Part shown: positions 40,001 through 51,480 of the stretch, in pieces
How the letters are laid out: each line of letters begins with the position of its first letter
Position numbering within the stretch: the first letter of the stretch is position 1
Source: Serinus canaria
Taxonomy: Eukaryota > Chordata > Aves > Passeriformes > Fringillidae
Length of the DNA stretch: 64,000 nt
Reading direction: 5' to 3'
NCBI RefSeq assembly: GCF_022539315.1
Contig: NC_066315.1
Location: 124,531,374-124,595,373, forward strand
Made by a program: the position numbers and the translations under genes
The notes under the pieces: generated by a model
Told to the model about the DNA's origin: nothing
The model's database searches: none
The model's input: the letters and a program-made list of their open reading frames with translations, nothing else

Positions 40001-43000
40001 AAAAGCAAAGAGCCCTCCAGTCTCAAGGGAATAAATATCATTAATAAAACTCATAAGGTGCTGGTCTAAAAACAGCACACAGTAGTGAGTTCTGTTTCAG
40101 GGTCTTAAGGATTTCCACTGAAGGTCAAAGCTTCCTTATCATCATTTTAAGTTTACCTTGCCTATAACCACAGGGCTCCTGAAGCTGAGATTTAAAAAAT
40201 AGCTAATTAAATACATAAATAATCCTGCCCTGTGAAATTCAAGCAACCAGTGTTAAGACTTTTTTAACAAAATAAGGAGACCTTGAGGTGATATTTTTCT
40301 GGTAAGAGCTAATAGCAAAATTTGAAAGAAGCACTGAGTGTTTCAGTCTCATGACAGAAAGAACCATATAAGTTTCTCACTGCTATAATAATTTTATTAT
40401 TACCTCCTTTAACATCTTTAAAGTTTGTAGAAAGAAATATTTTATATCAATTTGTCACCACAATAATGCAGCATAGAATTCCCTTGCTCTGTTCCTGTAC
40501 ATTCACATACACTGTGTCAAAGGCTAAGCAGCACTCAGAATATATGACCTTGAAATCATTCACAACATTTGGTCTGTAATACTTCAGAGCTATGCATATT
40601 TTCCTTATTGCAGCTGTGGGAAATTTGTCACAGTCCTATAGCAGACTCTGCTCCTTAAATAAGAAAAAGAAATCTGTCATTTCCTTCAAGTATTCAAAAA
40701 TAGTCTGCTTACAATTGTGCCACACCACTGAGCTGTCTGTCTTTGCCCTTAGAAAAGAAGCCTTTTCTTTCTTGTGTGGAAAATGCTTTCTGTGCGTGAA
40801 TTTTCTCCACAATGATGTTACGGCTGAAGAAGATGGAACATGCAGTACCAAGGAAAAAAAAAAAGCAGCTATGTTTACTGAGAGCATGACAGCTTTCAAA
40901 GAGAAAAAAAGGAATGCTGTTCTCTTCCTTCCTTCCTTTCTTTTCTTTTGAGGGCAGCTTGACTTCAGCCTAGATTCTTGCAAATATTTTTTATCCCTAT
41001 TAGTCACTATCTGCAAAGGTTCTCAGCAGTGCCTAAAGCTGTGGAGAGTTAATGACTCTCAAGTCATTCTTGGTTTGGAATTTAATTGTTACCTTGTAAA
41101 TCTTTACCAATTTCTGTTGACAGTTCCAAGTGACACAAAGACTTCTATGTTTTGCATGGTGCTTTAGAAAATAATTAGCCTAAATATTTCTAGAGCTTTA
41201 TGGCCTAATTAAGGACTCTGGATTAGGTCTGGTTTTAGGTATCTATCAGATTTTAAGCTTCCTCCCACGGCACATGAAAAGAGTCAACACTGTAATAGGT
41301 TACATTGCATTATCCAGGTGCAAGACTTCAGAGATCCCCAAATGTGACACTTTTTTGAACCATATAAAATTGCATCATTGGGCTTCATTAGTTGTGGCTG
41401 TGTCCTGGGATTTCTCCAGGGTGTCTGGAGTGTTTTAACTGTAGCTATCTGAAACACTTTGGTTCTTTTCTGTCTGAGTTGTTCCAGGTACTGACTGAGT
41501 ACATTCCCAGCGTCCAATTCTGCTTTCTTTATGCTATACTTTAGAATTATTTTTTGCCAACTTTATTTTAAAATAGATTCATATTTTGTTTTAGTGTCAT
41601 TATAATTTCTTCATAGCTACTTTGTAATTTATTTTAATCTTGTTTTTTTTCATGTTATGAACTATATATACATAGCCCACATTTAGAATTTAAGAAAAGC
41701 TGTGATCCCTTGCACAGACTACTCTATTAATGTATACAAAATAAAATGAGACAAACCAATGAAATAAGGAGCACAAAGATTTAAAACACATTGTCCTTGG
41801 TGTTTATGGATTTTTCATTGAGTCTGGGTGTAACATCATCCTAGATAAAATTGTACAAGTTCTTGATAAAATCCTATTAAATGCTTGTGCTACTATCATT
41901 TTAGAAAATTTCCTGGTTTTCTGAGGTCTTTGGTGAATCAGTAGGGTATAAGAATGTGCTTTATCCTAGATTTTCAAATGATTGTTTTGCATTTAGGCAT
42001 AATAATGATGAAAAAAAGATTGGCATGTTTTACTCCTCTGCTTTTAAACTTACTATTTGTTCTCAGAGTAGCTTTTTTCCTCACAAGTTTATAGATTTTT
42101 CAGCAGAGCTGACTTATACAAAGCTTAGGTGACAGTTACCCCAGATGCCATCGCATGTCAGAGGTGGCTGTGCAGGGATCATGGCTGCCACCTGTGCAGG
42201 TGCAGAAGCAGTGGGGAAAGAGGATGGGGATATTTTCTCTTGACATATTGGATATTTAAGTCATGATGCAGAAGCTATCAAAGACACAGTATCTTAAAGG
42301 GAAGAACAAATTTCTTTGGATAGACTGTGTAGAGCTCAAAGAAAACAGGGTCTGAGTCACCACTCAAGGCAGCCTTTTTCATGGAGGGAACTGCAGAGTG
42401 ACAGTTTAAAGTGGGCCACCTACAGAGAGATAATACTTAGTTCTATTTAATTGAATGGATCTATTCAAACACCTCCAGCAGACTTTCAGATATAAAGGAG
42501 TTTCCTCAGTAGACAACCAAAGTCATTTTTTTGATTTTGAATGCATCATTTGTTTGTATGCCATTCATGTATATTTGTATGCCTCACCAACCCCAAGGCA
42601 CATGCAAGTGACCTGAGCTACACCCAGAAAGACCTTGCTCATCTGGAAAAGGAGTCTGAAGCACAGAGCAGAAGACCACAAGGAACCTTTTCTTTTTGTC
42701 TTGAATTGGCTCACCAGACCTTGTGACTGCTGTAAATAGCTGGTTTGATGTCATCGCCCATAGACCAAAGAATGAACTGATGGAGTTCTGCAAATCCAAG
42801 ATAATTCACATTACACATCAGTGGTCTCAGAAAAGTTGTCAGTAATGATACTTTATATGACATTTTCCACTGGAGAAGAAAAAAAATTAAAAAAACCAAA
42901 CCCTAAAAGAATTGCAGAAACCCACTACAATCTTGTCCGAGCCTGGTATACACCATGCTGGAGGAGGCAGGGACAATATCATGGAGGGAACTGATCAGCA

Positions 43001-43065
43001 GAAGTATCCATGATGTAGAGAAGGGAAAGCAAGCTAAATGGTCATCCTAGAAATGGGTACTGGTA
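37091..43065. other. Gene-free sequence
   Basis: Nothing with gene support. A lysine-rich pair of frames overlaps on opposite strands at 40592-41016. The minus-strand frame at 41284-41517 looks protein-like but has no recognisable family. Confidence 0.45.
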
Positions 43066-43071
43066 GTATTA
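43066..43071 (+). repeat. Target-site duplication, left copy
   Basis: GTATTA lies directly before the TGT start of the LTR and matches 43440-43445. Confidence 0.85.
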
Positions 43072-43439
43072 TGTAGCTATGATATTTTCTGAAAAATCTT
43101 TTCCTTAAGACTTTTTCTCCTGAGAAGCCTCAGGAACAAAATATAAACAATTCCTATCTGCTGCTGTGAAATGCAACAGGTGGATCTGTGATTGGCCTCA
43201 TGTAGTTGTTTCTAATTAATGGCCAATCACAGTCCAGCTGTCCAGACTCAGAGACAAACTTTGTTATTTATTCCTTTTTTAATTCTTAGCTAAGCCTTCT
43301 GACGAAATCCTTTCTTCTATTCTTTTAGTATATTTTTAATATGATATATATCATAAAATAATAAATCAAGCCTTCTGAAACATAGAGTCAAGATTCTTGT
43401 CTCTTCCCTCATCCTAAGACCCCTGTGAACACAGTCACA
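43072..43439 (+). mobile_element. Complete solo ERV LTR (368 bp) with 6-bp target duplication
   Basis: The element begins TGTAGC and ends GTCACA, the canonical TG...CA, and is bracketed by GTATTA on both sides. The 6-bp duplication fits a class II (beta-like, ERVK) integrase. The text (GAGAAGCCTCAGGAAC; AATCAAGCCTTCTGAAAC) is one I associate with a very common passerine LTR. An 11-bp perfect inverted repeat (43187-43197 and 43221-43231) holds a CCAAT box in each orientation. A perfect 14-bp palindrome ATGATATATATCAT is at 43341-43354, and the poly(A) signal AATAAA is at 43360-43365. No gag, pol or env remnant lies inside, so it is a solo LTR. Confidence 0.85.
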
Positions 43440-43445
43440 GTATTA
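43440..43445 (+). repeat. Target-site duplication, right copy
   Basis: GTATTA lies directly after the CA end of the LTR. Confidence 0.85.
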
Positions 43446-46400
43446 GAGCATCAGATGTCTTGAAAGGGAGATGGCACAGACCCTTCATCAAAAGTGAATG
43501 TGAAAATTGTCAGTGCATCCTTAAAATGCAGAGGATGAGAGGCAGGAATGAGAGAGTGTGTGTACTTGGTATGAAAAATTAGGAGACAGCAAGAGACAGG
43601 CAACCCCTGGTGGATTCAATGAGTTCACCCCATGGAGGTGACAAGGCCTTTTGATCCTTTTTTGACAACACAGTGATATTTGCTGAATGCAGGTAAACAG
43701 TGTAATTGGAAAGTATATACACACACTTTCTTGATTAATTAGTATAGGCTGTCTTAGACATCCAATTTCTTCTGCATGACCAGTGGGGATCTCACACAGT
43801 CCCCCCCAAACTCCTTAAAACTTTGTGCCAACATGTATGTGCAGTCACAGGAAATTTGTTTGCAAAATCAGAGCTTTTTTCTGAAGTTCAAATCCAAAAT
43901 TCACTGTCATGGCCAATAGAAATTCAAATAACCTCAGCTACTGGTAAGCCAGTTATCTGCATAGTAACAGGAAAGAAAATAAAAACTACTTTGTTCCATG
44001 TTAGTGCAATTTGTTATGATCTAATAGTTTTCAGTACTGTTTTCATTTCCCCCCCACCTTTTTTTGTTTAATTTTCTTTTATTTTTAATTTTTTTTCTTT
44101 TCTCTATATATTTTTTGCTATAATTTATTACTACTTTTCTTTTTCTTTGCTTTCCTCCTAAATCCATTTTCAAGTCTCTCCTAGACAATATCTGACCTTG
44201 CTGTTAATTATTTGCCCACAGTTGTGGAGCTGTAGCATAATGCAGAAAAACAGCACTGAACAGGGCCATCCATCTTCAGCCTCCTAAACTATGAAATCTC
44301 ATCAACAAATAATGAAAATCTTCTATGCCCTACAGGTTCTAGATTCAGATTTGATTCTTGACTTGCAGCTGAGCCATAGCAAGTGCACAGAAAGAGACCT
44401 GCCTCATTTGTCAGTGCAATCATTTTTATGTCAATGATTCCAAGAAAAGTATTAGTTATGAAAATTTAGAATTAGGTGTTAGAATTTATTCTAATGCCTA
44501 GACAAAAATGCTTAAAAAATTTCTCACTGTCTGGGGGATAAAAGACTCAGATTTATTTTACCATTCTTTTATTTACTTGTGTGTTTTGTTTGCTTTTATT
44601 TACCCTTTTTTTCCTTCTGTTTAATTTTACTGTGTTATGAGTTACACCCAATACCAACAGGGTTTTGTTTTGTTTGGTTTTGGTTTTTCTGTTTGTTTTT
44701 TTTTTTTTTCCTGAGAAACAAGCAATAAACCATGTGCTCTCTATTTTTCCTCTTGCTGTAACAAATGCAGTGCAATATTTACTCTTAAGCATAGGTGGTA
44801 CTTGAAATCAAAAGTCAGGGTGAGCAGTGAGAATGCTGGATGCACACACACCTTGCAAGAATGCTGGAGCCCAAATCCTGCAAAGTGCTTTGCTGCCACC
44901 ATCTGATGCAACCTTCAACTGCATTGGCTCCTGTATCTGTATCGAGAACTTCGGGGGGTAGGAAAACCGGGATTTGTGAAGGAATCTGTGGATGATTTGT
45001 AACCACAAATGTATCTGAAGTGAGATTCAAAAACAAAATTTGTAATAAATTAATTCCCAATTTAGATCTTATTCCAATTAATAGCCCAGTTTGTCAGAAA
45101 GGGAACCTGGGAAAACATGCAGAAATAGACTTTTTATCCTGAAGTTGTCAGGAGAGAATGAGTCTTTCATGAGGCAAATTGCAGCAAGAAGTTTATTGCA
45201 ATGGTTGAAGCAATTTACATACTCTGTGTTAAATCTTCAGGGACAAGTTTCAGGTACTCCACCACCTCTTCGAGTCACATCTTTTAAGATGGCCTGTGAT
45301 CTTTACCAGTCAGGATTAAAAATTAAATAAGCTCTTGAATTATTGTCTAATTATGCAAAGAATTTTTCAGGAGAATTGGACACCTAAGAAATTCTGTGGT
45401 AGATAACAGTTATCCTCTGTGTTGTCTCCAGCCGTCAAGTATAACAGCCAAAGATTGTCATGCATTCCACAGTAGATTTTGCTTTTATAATTCCAAATAA
45501 GAATAGTTTGTCACTTTAAAGCATCAACACAATCTTGCTATTATAGGACAGTTGACTTTAACCATAAGTCCTGTGTCCTTTACTTATACTCTGTGTGACA
45601 AGAAAGTAGACATTTATATTGATCTTTGCTGTCTCATCATCTCAGCCAGACCCATTCTTGCATCTCCTCTATTTCCTGGGCTGTGTAGGAGCCAAATCTG
45701 AAATTCTGGTTCTGCTTACATTCTGCTTAAAAAATATCGATATCTGTCCCAACTGTTTTTTGAACTATGTTTTTTGGTTGTAATGGGCAGAAGTAAAAGA
45801 GGAAATAAAATTCAGGAAAGGGGAAAAAAGAAAAGGAACAGAGAAAATAAGAGGATGAAACAGAGCGGTGACGCAGATGTTTGGCATCTGGCCATAGTGG
45901 AATGAACTCTCTCCACACTGAATTCTGTATTTGTCTTACACTGAAAAATAATTAACTTGTAGAGCAGCAGGTTCAGAGAGCCGTGAATGTGGTGATCGAG
46001 GCAATTAGCCCCTATCAGAGCCATTGTTCCAGGCTCTCTGAAAAGCCAACTGAGTATTATTAGCTAGCCCTCTGCAGTTAGATGAGTCAGACAACTTCTT
46101 TTAAAAAAATAAATTTGACATTCCAGAGCACTTGTATGTGACAGGGTGAATCCAGGAGCAAATTCCAGCCATGGCATATGTAAGCTCATAATTATGATAT
46201 TTACAAAGCCAGGAGAGGCAGAAAAGTACTTTTTTTTTTCCTATTATTTATGGGATTAATTTTATGCATTGCTGACCACCCTCTCCAGCAATTGTTATTT
46301 GGGATTCTCCTTTTCTTACCATCTTTTCCCCCATTGCTCTCGATGTGACAGGTTTGGTGATGCACAGTGACACCCATTAACTGTACTTCAGTTCTTTTGC

Positions 46401-46530
46401 ATTTTTTTCACAAGTTCTTTAACAATGATACTCAAAATGTATGTAGGATATCACCTAAAAAGGAAGAACAGATTACATAATTTCTGCCAGGCCAGCAGAA
46501 TTTACAATTTTAACACTGTCTGTCCACATG
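43446..46530. other. Gene-free sequence
   Basis: No exon recognised. A T-rich patch lies at 44057-44120, and a GTTTT-rich low-complexity patch ending in poly-T at about 44660-44710. The candidate regulatory block at 45860-46180 is listed separately. Confidence 0.5.
45860..46180. promoter_or_regulatory. Candidate conserved non-coding element (inference)
   Basis: The block retains several CpGs (AGCGGTGACGCAG, GAGCCGTG, GATCGAGG) in CpG-poor surroundings. It also carries homeodomain-type words (AATAATTAACTTG, GGCAATTAGCCCC), an AP-1-like GATGAGTCAGAC and a TATTATTAGC stretch. The mix resembles vertebrate developmental enhancers, but only alignment to other birds could show constraint. Confidence 0.25.
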
Positions 46531-46815
46531 CAATGGCTTTAAACTAAAAAAGGGTAGATTTTAAGGTAGATGGTAGGAGGAAATTTTTTACTATGAGGAT
46601 GATGAGGCACTGGAACAGGTTTTCCAGAGAAGTTGTCAATTCCCCATCCCTAGAAGTGTTCAAGACCAGGTTGGATGAAGCTCTGAGCAACCTGGTTTCG
46701 TGGAAGGTGTCCCTGCCCATGGCAGGGATTTTGGAACTACACAATCATTAGGCAGGGATTTTGGAACTACACAATGTTTAAGGTCACCTACCAAAGCCAT
46801 CCCATGAATCTATGT
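46531..46815 (+). mobile_element. CR1 LINE 3' UTR fragment
   Basis: The plus strand runs through the well-known CR1 3'-UTR text: TTTAAACTAAAAAAGGGTAG, then GAGGCACTGGAACAGGTT, then GGTGTCCCTGCCCATGGCAG, and a degraded AATCTATG tail. About 285 bases remain; ORF2 is missing through 5' truncation. A 30-bp internal tandem duplication near the end (46721-46776) is not part of the normal element. Confidence 0.95.
46721..46776. repeat. 30-bp tandem duplication inside the CR1
   Basis: GGCAGGGATTTTGGAACTAC followed by ACAAT occurs at 46721 and again at 46751. It postdates the CR1 insertion. Confidence 0.95.
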
Positions 46816-49167
46816 AATCTGCTGATTCTATCCTTCAAAACTTAATAAAACAGGCAATCCTTTCCCTCTCTTCTGAAGCTTTACCTCTTTCAGAGGACAT
46901 TAAATGGACATTTAATTGAGAAAAGCCTCAGCACCATAGTTCAACTACCATAAAAACCTAGAGGATGGTGCCCTAGGACTGAATTCTTTCAGCTCTTTTT
47001 GTTGTTTATGTGTCACCACGCTGAGGCAAAGTTTATAGAGAAGGGAATGGGCAGAAGCATGAAGATCTGTCTGATGGCTGAATCTCTTTCAGTCATTCGG
47101 TTTTACTCTCCTGCCAGCCACAAACTTAATTTATTTTGTACAGAGGCTTGCAGCTGCTTGTGTTTGGTCTACCTTTACACACTCCCACACATAAAATTAG
47201 GACCTATAGATGTTCACCCAGCATCACTGCAGGAAGGGACTGGGCGAGTGTTTTGGGAATCTAGGTACAGAAGAACCCTGAAGTATACAGAGATATATGT
47301 AAAATAAAAATACTTAAGGTTGCTATGAAGAAGCTCTTGAATGGGGAATGTTGTTTATTCTGATTCTATTTTAGAATGTTTCTCTTTATATTGCCCAAGT
47401 GATTCCCTCCTGGTGATCAAGAATCCTAACTGCATTATAAAGTTACTTTACAGAAAGCACATAAACTTAATCAAAAGTTTCTATTAGTAGTGTTTTCCTC
47501 AAATTCTATGTTCTACTCCAAGGTAGTGGGCTTCTTAAGATACTGCTAGTATTCTGCAGCATATACTATAAAACAGGGAGTAAATAATTTTACCACATAT
47601 GTTTAATAGTAACATGGCAATTTTTAGTTCATCAGAATTAAGATTTTACTTCCCTTGTGCTCAAGCAACTTTGTGCTATGTAATATTCAGAAAAATTTTG
47701 AGCTTTCATTAATGTATTTCTTTTAGGACACTTTCCCTCTTAGCAACAAACAAAACTCTTTCTAGCCTAACAGACAGACAGAATGATTCTGTTTAAAGAA
47801 CAGTAAGTTATTCCTGAGGCAGCACAATTTTTTAGTTACTGAAAATCATCTTTGAATATAAACTTGTTAAATATGTTTAGGCTAGTGGAAATAGAGAATT
47901 CTACTTAATTTCTTGGCAGGAGCAATTGTGCATAGGTATATCAACAAAAGCCATCTTCAGGCTAGGCTGTGAGTCTGTATATGGTCTAGGCAAGTCCCAT
48001 GGCTTGCTTGTTATTTCACAATGATCCTAATCATTGAAATGGGAAACATGGTGGAATGTGTCAGGAAATATTTCTGTACCACAATTAGATTTTTTTTCAG
48101 ATGAAAACTTGGTGACCTAATATTTTCCTATGTTAAGAACCTGTTATATCACATGCCTTGAACAGAGATTTTGGATCACTACTTCTGGCATACACTGCTG
48201 TAAATCCTTTAATTTCCACAATAAATGGGCACCAAGCTGTTCCTTAGGAACAGAATAAATTAAAATTAGTACATCTGATGCTCCATGGAGTCCCTGGGGA
48301 CCCAGTGAGGAAAGGCAGAGGAGGGGTCCAGAACAATACTCAGTTTTTTTTCTATTCCACCTACCCTGCTCTGTTCCAGGCATGGAGAACCCTGGCAGAA
48401 TCTGCCATCTTCTTGTTCCATACTTCCCATGATAAAATTCTTTTTCAACTGCCAAGACCACAGGGACATTGCTGGGAGAGACTGTCTGAACCTCTCAGGC
48501 TGCTTTATATAGGCAGCAAACAATGGCTATAAAGGAGTCATAAGCAAATATACTTCTGTTTACATTTCTAGTCATGCTTGTTACTATCTTCATTTCTTTT
48601 TCTGAAGAAAAATTCTTGAGATATGTCACTGGTAGAGTGGCTAAGGCAGGTTTTGAAGCTTGAATATTACTGCCTGGGTTCACTTTACCTAATTCGTAAT
48701 ATTCATGCAAAGAAGCTAATTGTTAAGATGGACATCAAATTAAACCTTCAATTCAAAGATAACCCTTGTCATCCTTACTTATGACTTGCTTAATTATAAT
48801 GATTGTTTCCTCTGATTGCAAGAAAATTGTCTATACTTCAATTTCAACACTGTGTTTTTAATTTGGTAGGAGAATTTTCATTAATCATGTACATATCCCA
48901 GAAATAAATCTGCTGTCTTGCCCTTCATGTCATTGCCTCCAGGTAGGGTAGGATGGATCTTGGTTTTATTGTGAAGTATTTCAACATTTTTACTGACACT
49001 GTGTCTTTTCTTTTTTAATGATATAGAAGTTCTCTATTGTTAGCAAACATGGAGTTTTAAGCTTTTTTTTTTTATCTCACCTGAGCAGAACTCAAATGTT
49101 GCATATCAAGTTTAGGCTTTCATGTCCTAATTTTACCTACAGTGCTATGATAATCATTAAAGCAAGG
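46816..49167. other. Gene-free sequence
   Basis: Short overlapping open frames on both strands (46999-47307; 48144-48532) have no family or splice support. No repeat family was recognised. Confidence 0.45.
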
Positions 49168-49260
49168 GAAATAGAAAGAGAAATAGAAATAGAAACAGAA
49201 ATGTAAATGGAAAGACAAATAGAAATAACAGAAATAATTGAAATAGAAATACTGGAAATA
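49168..49260. repeat. Degenerate (AAATAG)n repeat
   Basis: About fifteen imperfect copies of a 6-base purine-rich unit (AAATAG, with AAACAG, AAATGG and similar variants). Confidence 0.85.
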
Positions 49261-50574
49261 TAAAAAGCCTTCCCGGAACCTTTTGAGCCATACTACATAT
49301 ACGTTTCTTTTCCTAATTCAATAGAGCTTGAATTCTCCTCAACATATTCTCCTCAGCCATTTTTTCTCTTCTTAAGTAGGTAACAGAAAACAAGCAGATT
49401 TTTTTGTTGCTGTTTTAGCACAAAAATTTCATCACAATTAATGAGCATAATGTGCTTTTTATGAATAAGAGAATAACTCTTAAATTTGCCTTTGCCTCCA
49501 GGATTCAGAGCCAAATCCACTTTTATAAAACGGAGCTAAAAGTGTTTGGCCACACCTACTGGTAATTAAGCTGAACCAGGGGATGTTCCCAGGCTGGGGA
49601 TCCAAATCATCCAGAGAAAAAGTTTTTGGAATCATCCTGGGATGGTTTAGGCTTATCATTTATCTGGCAACACAAAGGAATATTTTGAATAAAATCTTGA
49701 GTCAAGGATCATTTTTACAGGTACTCTGGTTGCAGCTTCCTTCTGTCAGTATAAAAGTGTTTCATTGTATTTACATGGACTATTCCACTATAGTCTGATG
49801 TAAGAAAAAATTCCTTAGTGGGTTTCATTTTCAGGTACCCTCTGTGGGTTGTTAAGGGGTCTTCAATATCTAGAAATTCTCAATTACATATCACTGCCAG
49901 TAAACCTCACTATTCCAGGGGCTTGGAAGAAAACTTTTCATTTGAAGAGGACAAAAAAAAGGAACTTTTTTTTGAGAATTTTTCTGTCTTAACAGAACAG
50001 TGACAATAACTGCATGGGTTTGTATGCAAAACCCCAATGAAATTTGTTGCAAGCCTTGTGGAAAAAAATTACAAGGTCATAGCAGTAGAGAAAACTCAAA
50101 TTTCTTCAAGCAAAAAAAGAACTATGTATAAGGCACATGACTCTGAAGTTCTGTCTCTGCCTATCATACTGGCCAGGGGAATAATATACTGGCTGCTTGC
50201 ATAAATTAGACGTATAATTTTGACTAACTTTTTTAGCAGACTCAAATCACTACTGCACAGATATGGCCTTTTTATCTTTTCACTGTGATTAGTGGTAAGG
50301 AACAGAGAAGATCCACTTCATCTAGTGTACACCAGCTGGACACATTCTCTCCTTGGGGACCACTCTTAAGGCAGGGAGATGGTCACAACAGCTTGATCAT
50401 ATCTTGTGGGAAGCTCTCACAATCTGCTCGTACAAACGGGGGTTGTGATGGCTCATTGGCTGATCTCAGAGTGCAAAAAACAACATGGAAGGGCATTGCA
50501 ATATCAATCAAAATAAATGCTCCTTTTGTTGAATGACCACAGCAAATGTGTTAAAGAAATTAAGAATAAGGAAG
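49261..50574. other. Gene-free sequence
   Basis: Nothing recognisable. The stretch from about 50285 becomes GC-richer and leads into the block that follows. Confidence 0.45.
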
Positions 50575-50604
50575 TGAGTGAGAGAGTGAGAGAGAGAGAG
50601 AGAG
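50575..50604. repeat. (GA)n microsatellite
   Basis: GTGAGTGAGAGAGTGAGAGA followed by uninterrupted GA units. Confidence 0.85.
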
Positions 50605-51480
50605 GTGGTATAGCTACCAAACATAGAGACAAAATCCTCATGATCCAGTCTATGGAGTTCACCTAGTCATGTTGGGGAGATCTCAAAAGTCCTGGTTAAC
50701 TCAGGGGTCTGTTATGGTCCTTTGCACGAGGTGGGAGCAGGTAATAAAGGATAAGTCTCTTGCAATTGCTGAGGGGGAGCAGATATAATGGAGAATAAAG
50801 GTATTGAAGCCATCAAGGGGGAACAGGTACAGATGGTCCATGTTCTCAGCAGTGAGCAGGACCCATTTTTTTCTTGGTCCATCAAAAACACTTGCAGGCA
50901 ACACTTGGCTCACTTCAGTCTGGCCAGTGCCCCTGTGTCAGAATTAGAGGGGTCTCAGTCTCAGTCCCTGGGAGGGGGCTTCAATATCTGTTCATCACGG
51001 TGATAGTGAAGTAGATTAAGGATTTTCCATGGGGGGGGACCACCAAAGTTGCTCCAGCAAGTTCACTTGGCCAAGAGGTGGGAAAATTCCTGAGCTACTG
51101 TCCTGAAGCAGGTGTAAGCATATAGGGCATGTCACCTCCTTAACCAGGCCCTGCTAGAAGCAGTGTACATGGTGGCAAATACACCTGCAAACCATCACTT
51201 GGCAGGCCAGAACTCTGCTCAGGGGCCCCAGGATCTTGGCATCCATCCACCTCAAGCAGGCCAGAATTCCGATCAGGATCCTCAGGGTCCTGGTCTCTGT
51301 CCTTGTGAGGGTTATGAGACAAATGAGGGACACTTCAGACCATCTCTTTCAGAAGCACCTGTGGAAGCAAAAATGCTGCCTGTATCTTCTGTGTTCCCCA
51401 TGGAAGCTGCGACTTTTAAACATTTCATGTTTGGGCTTTCAGGCAAAATGAAAACCAGATATTTTGCTGATCCATAGGAG
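50605..51480. other. GC-richer block, unknown origin, with a 54-bp degenerate repeat
   Basis: The block is richer in G and C than its flanks and contains a G-run (51031-51039). A repeat of period 54 bp lies at 51202-51309, sharing GCAGGCCAGAA and a CAGG...CCTGG core. In the plus-strand frame 51163-51477 (104 codons) the unit reads AGQNS...DPQ twice. No family was recognised. It may be a decayed retroelement internal region or an RNA gene. Confidence 0.3.

Noticed and set aside
40592..41016. Overlapping 119- and 126-codon frames on opposite strands
   Set aside because: Both are dominated by Lys/Phe/Ser from A- and T-rich runs. Each is the shadow of the other's composition, with no family, splice or codon support.
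41284..41517. Protein-like 77-codon minus frame
   Set aside because: Composition looked plausible, but there is no ATG at its start, no acceptor in frame and no family recognised.
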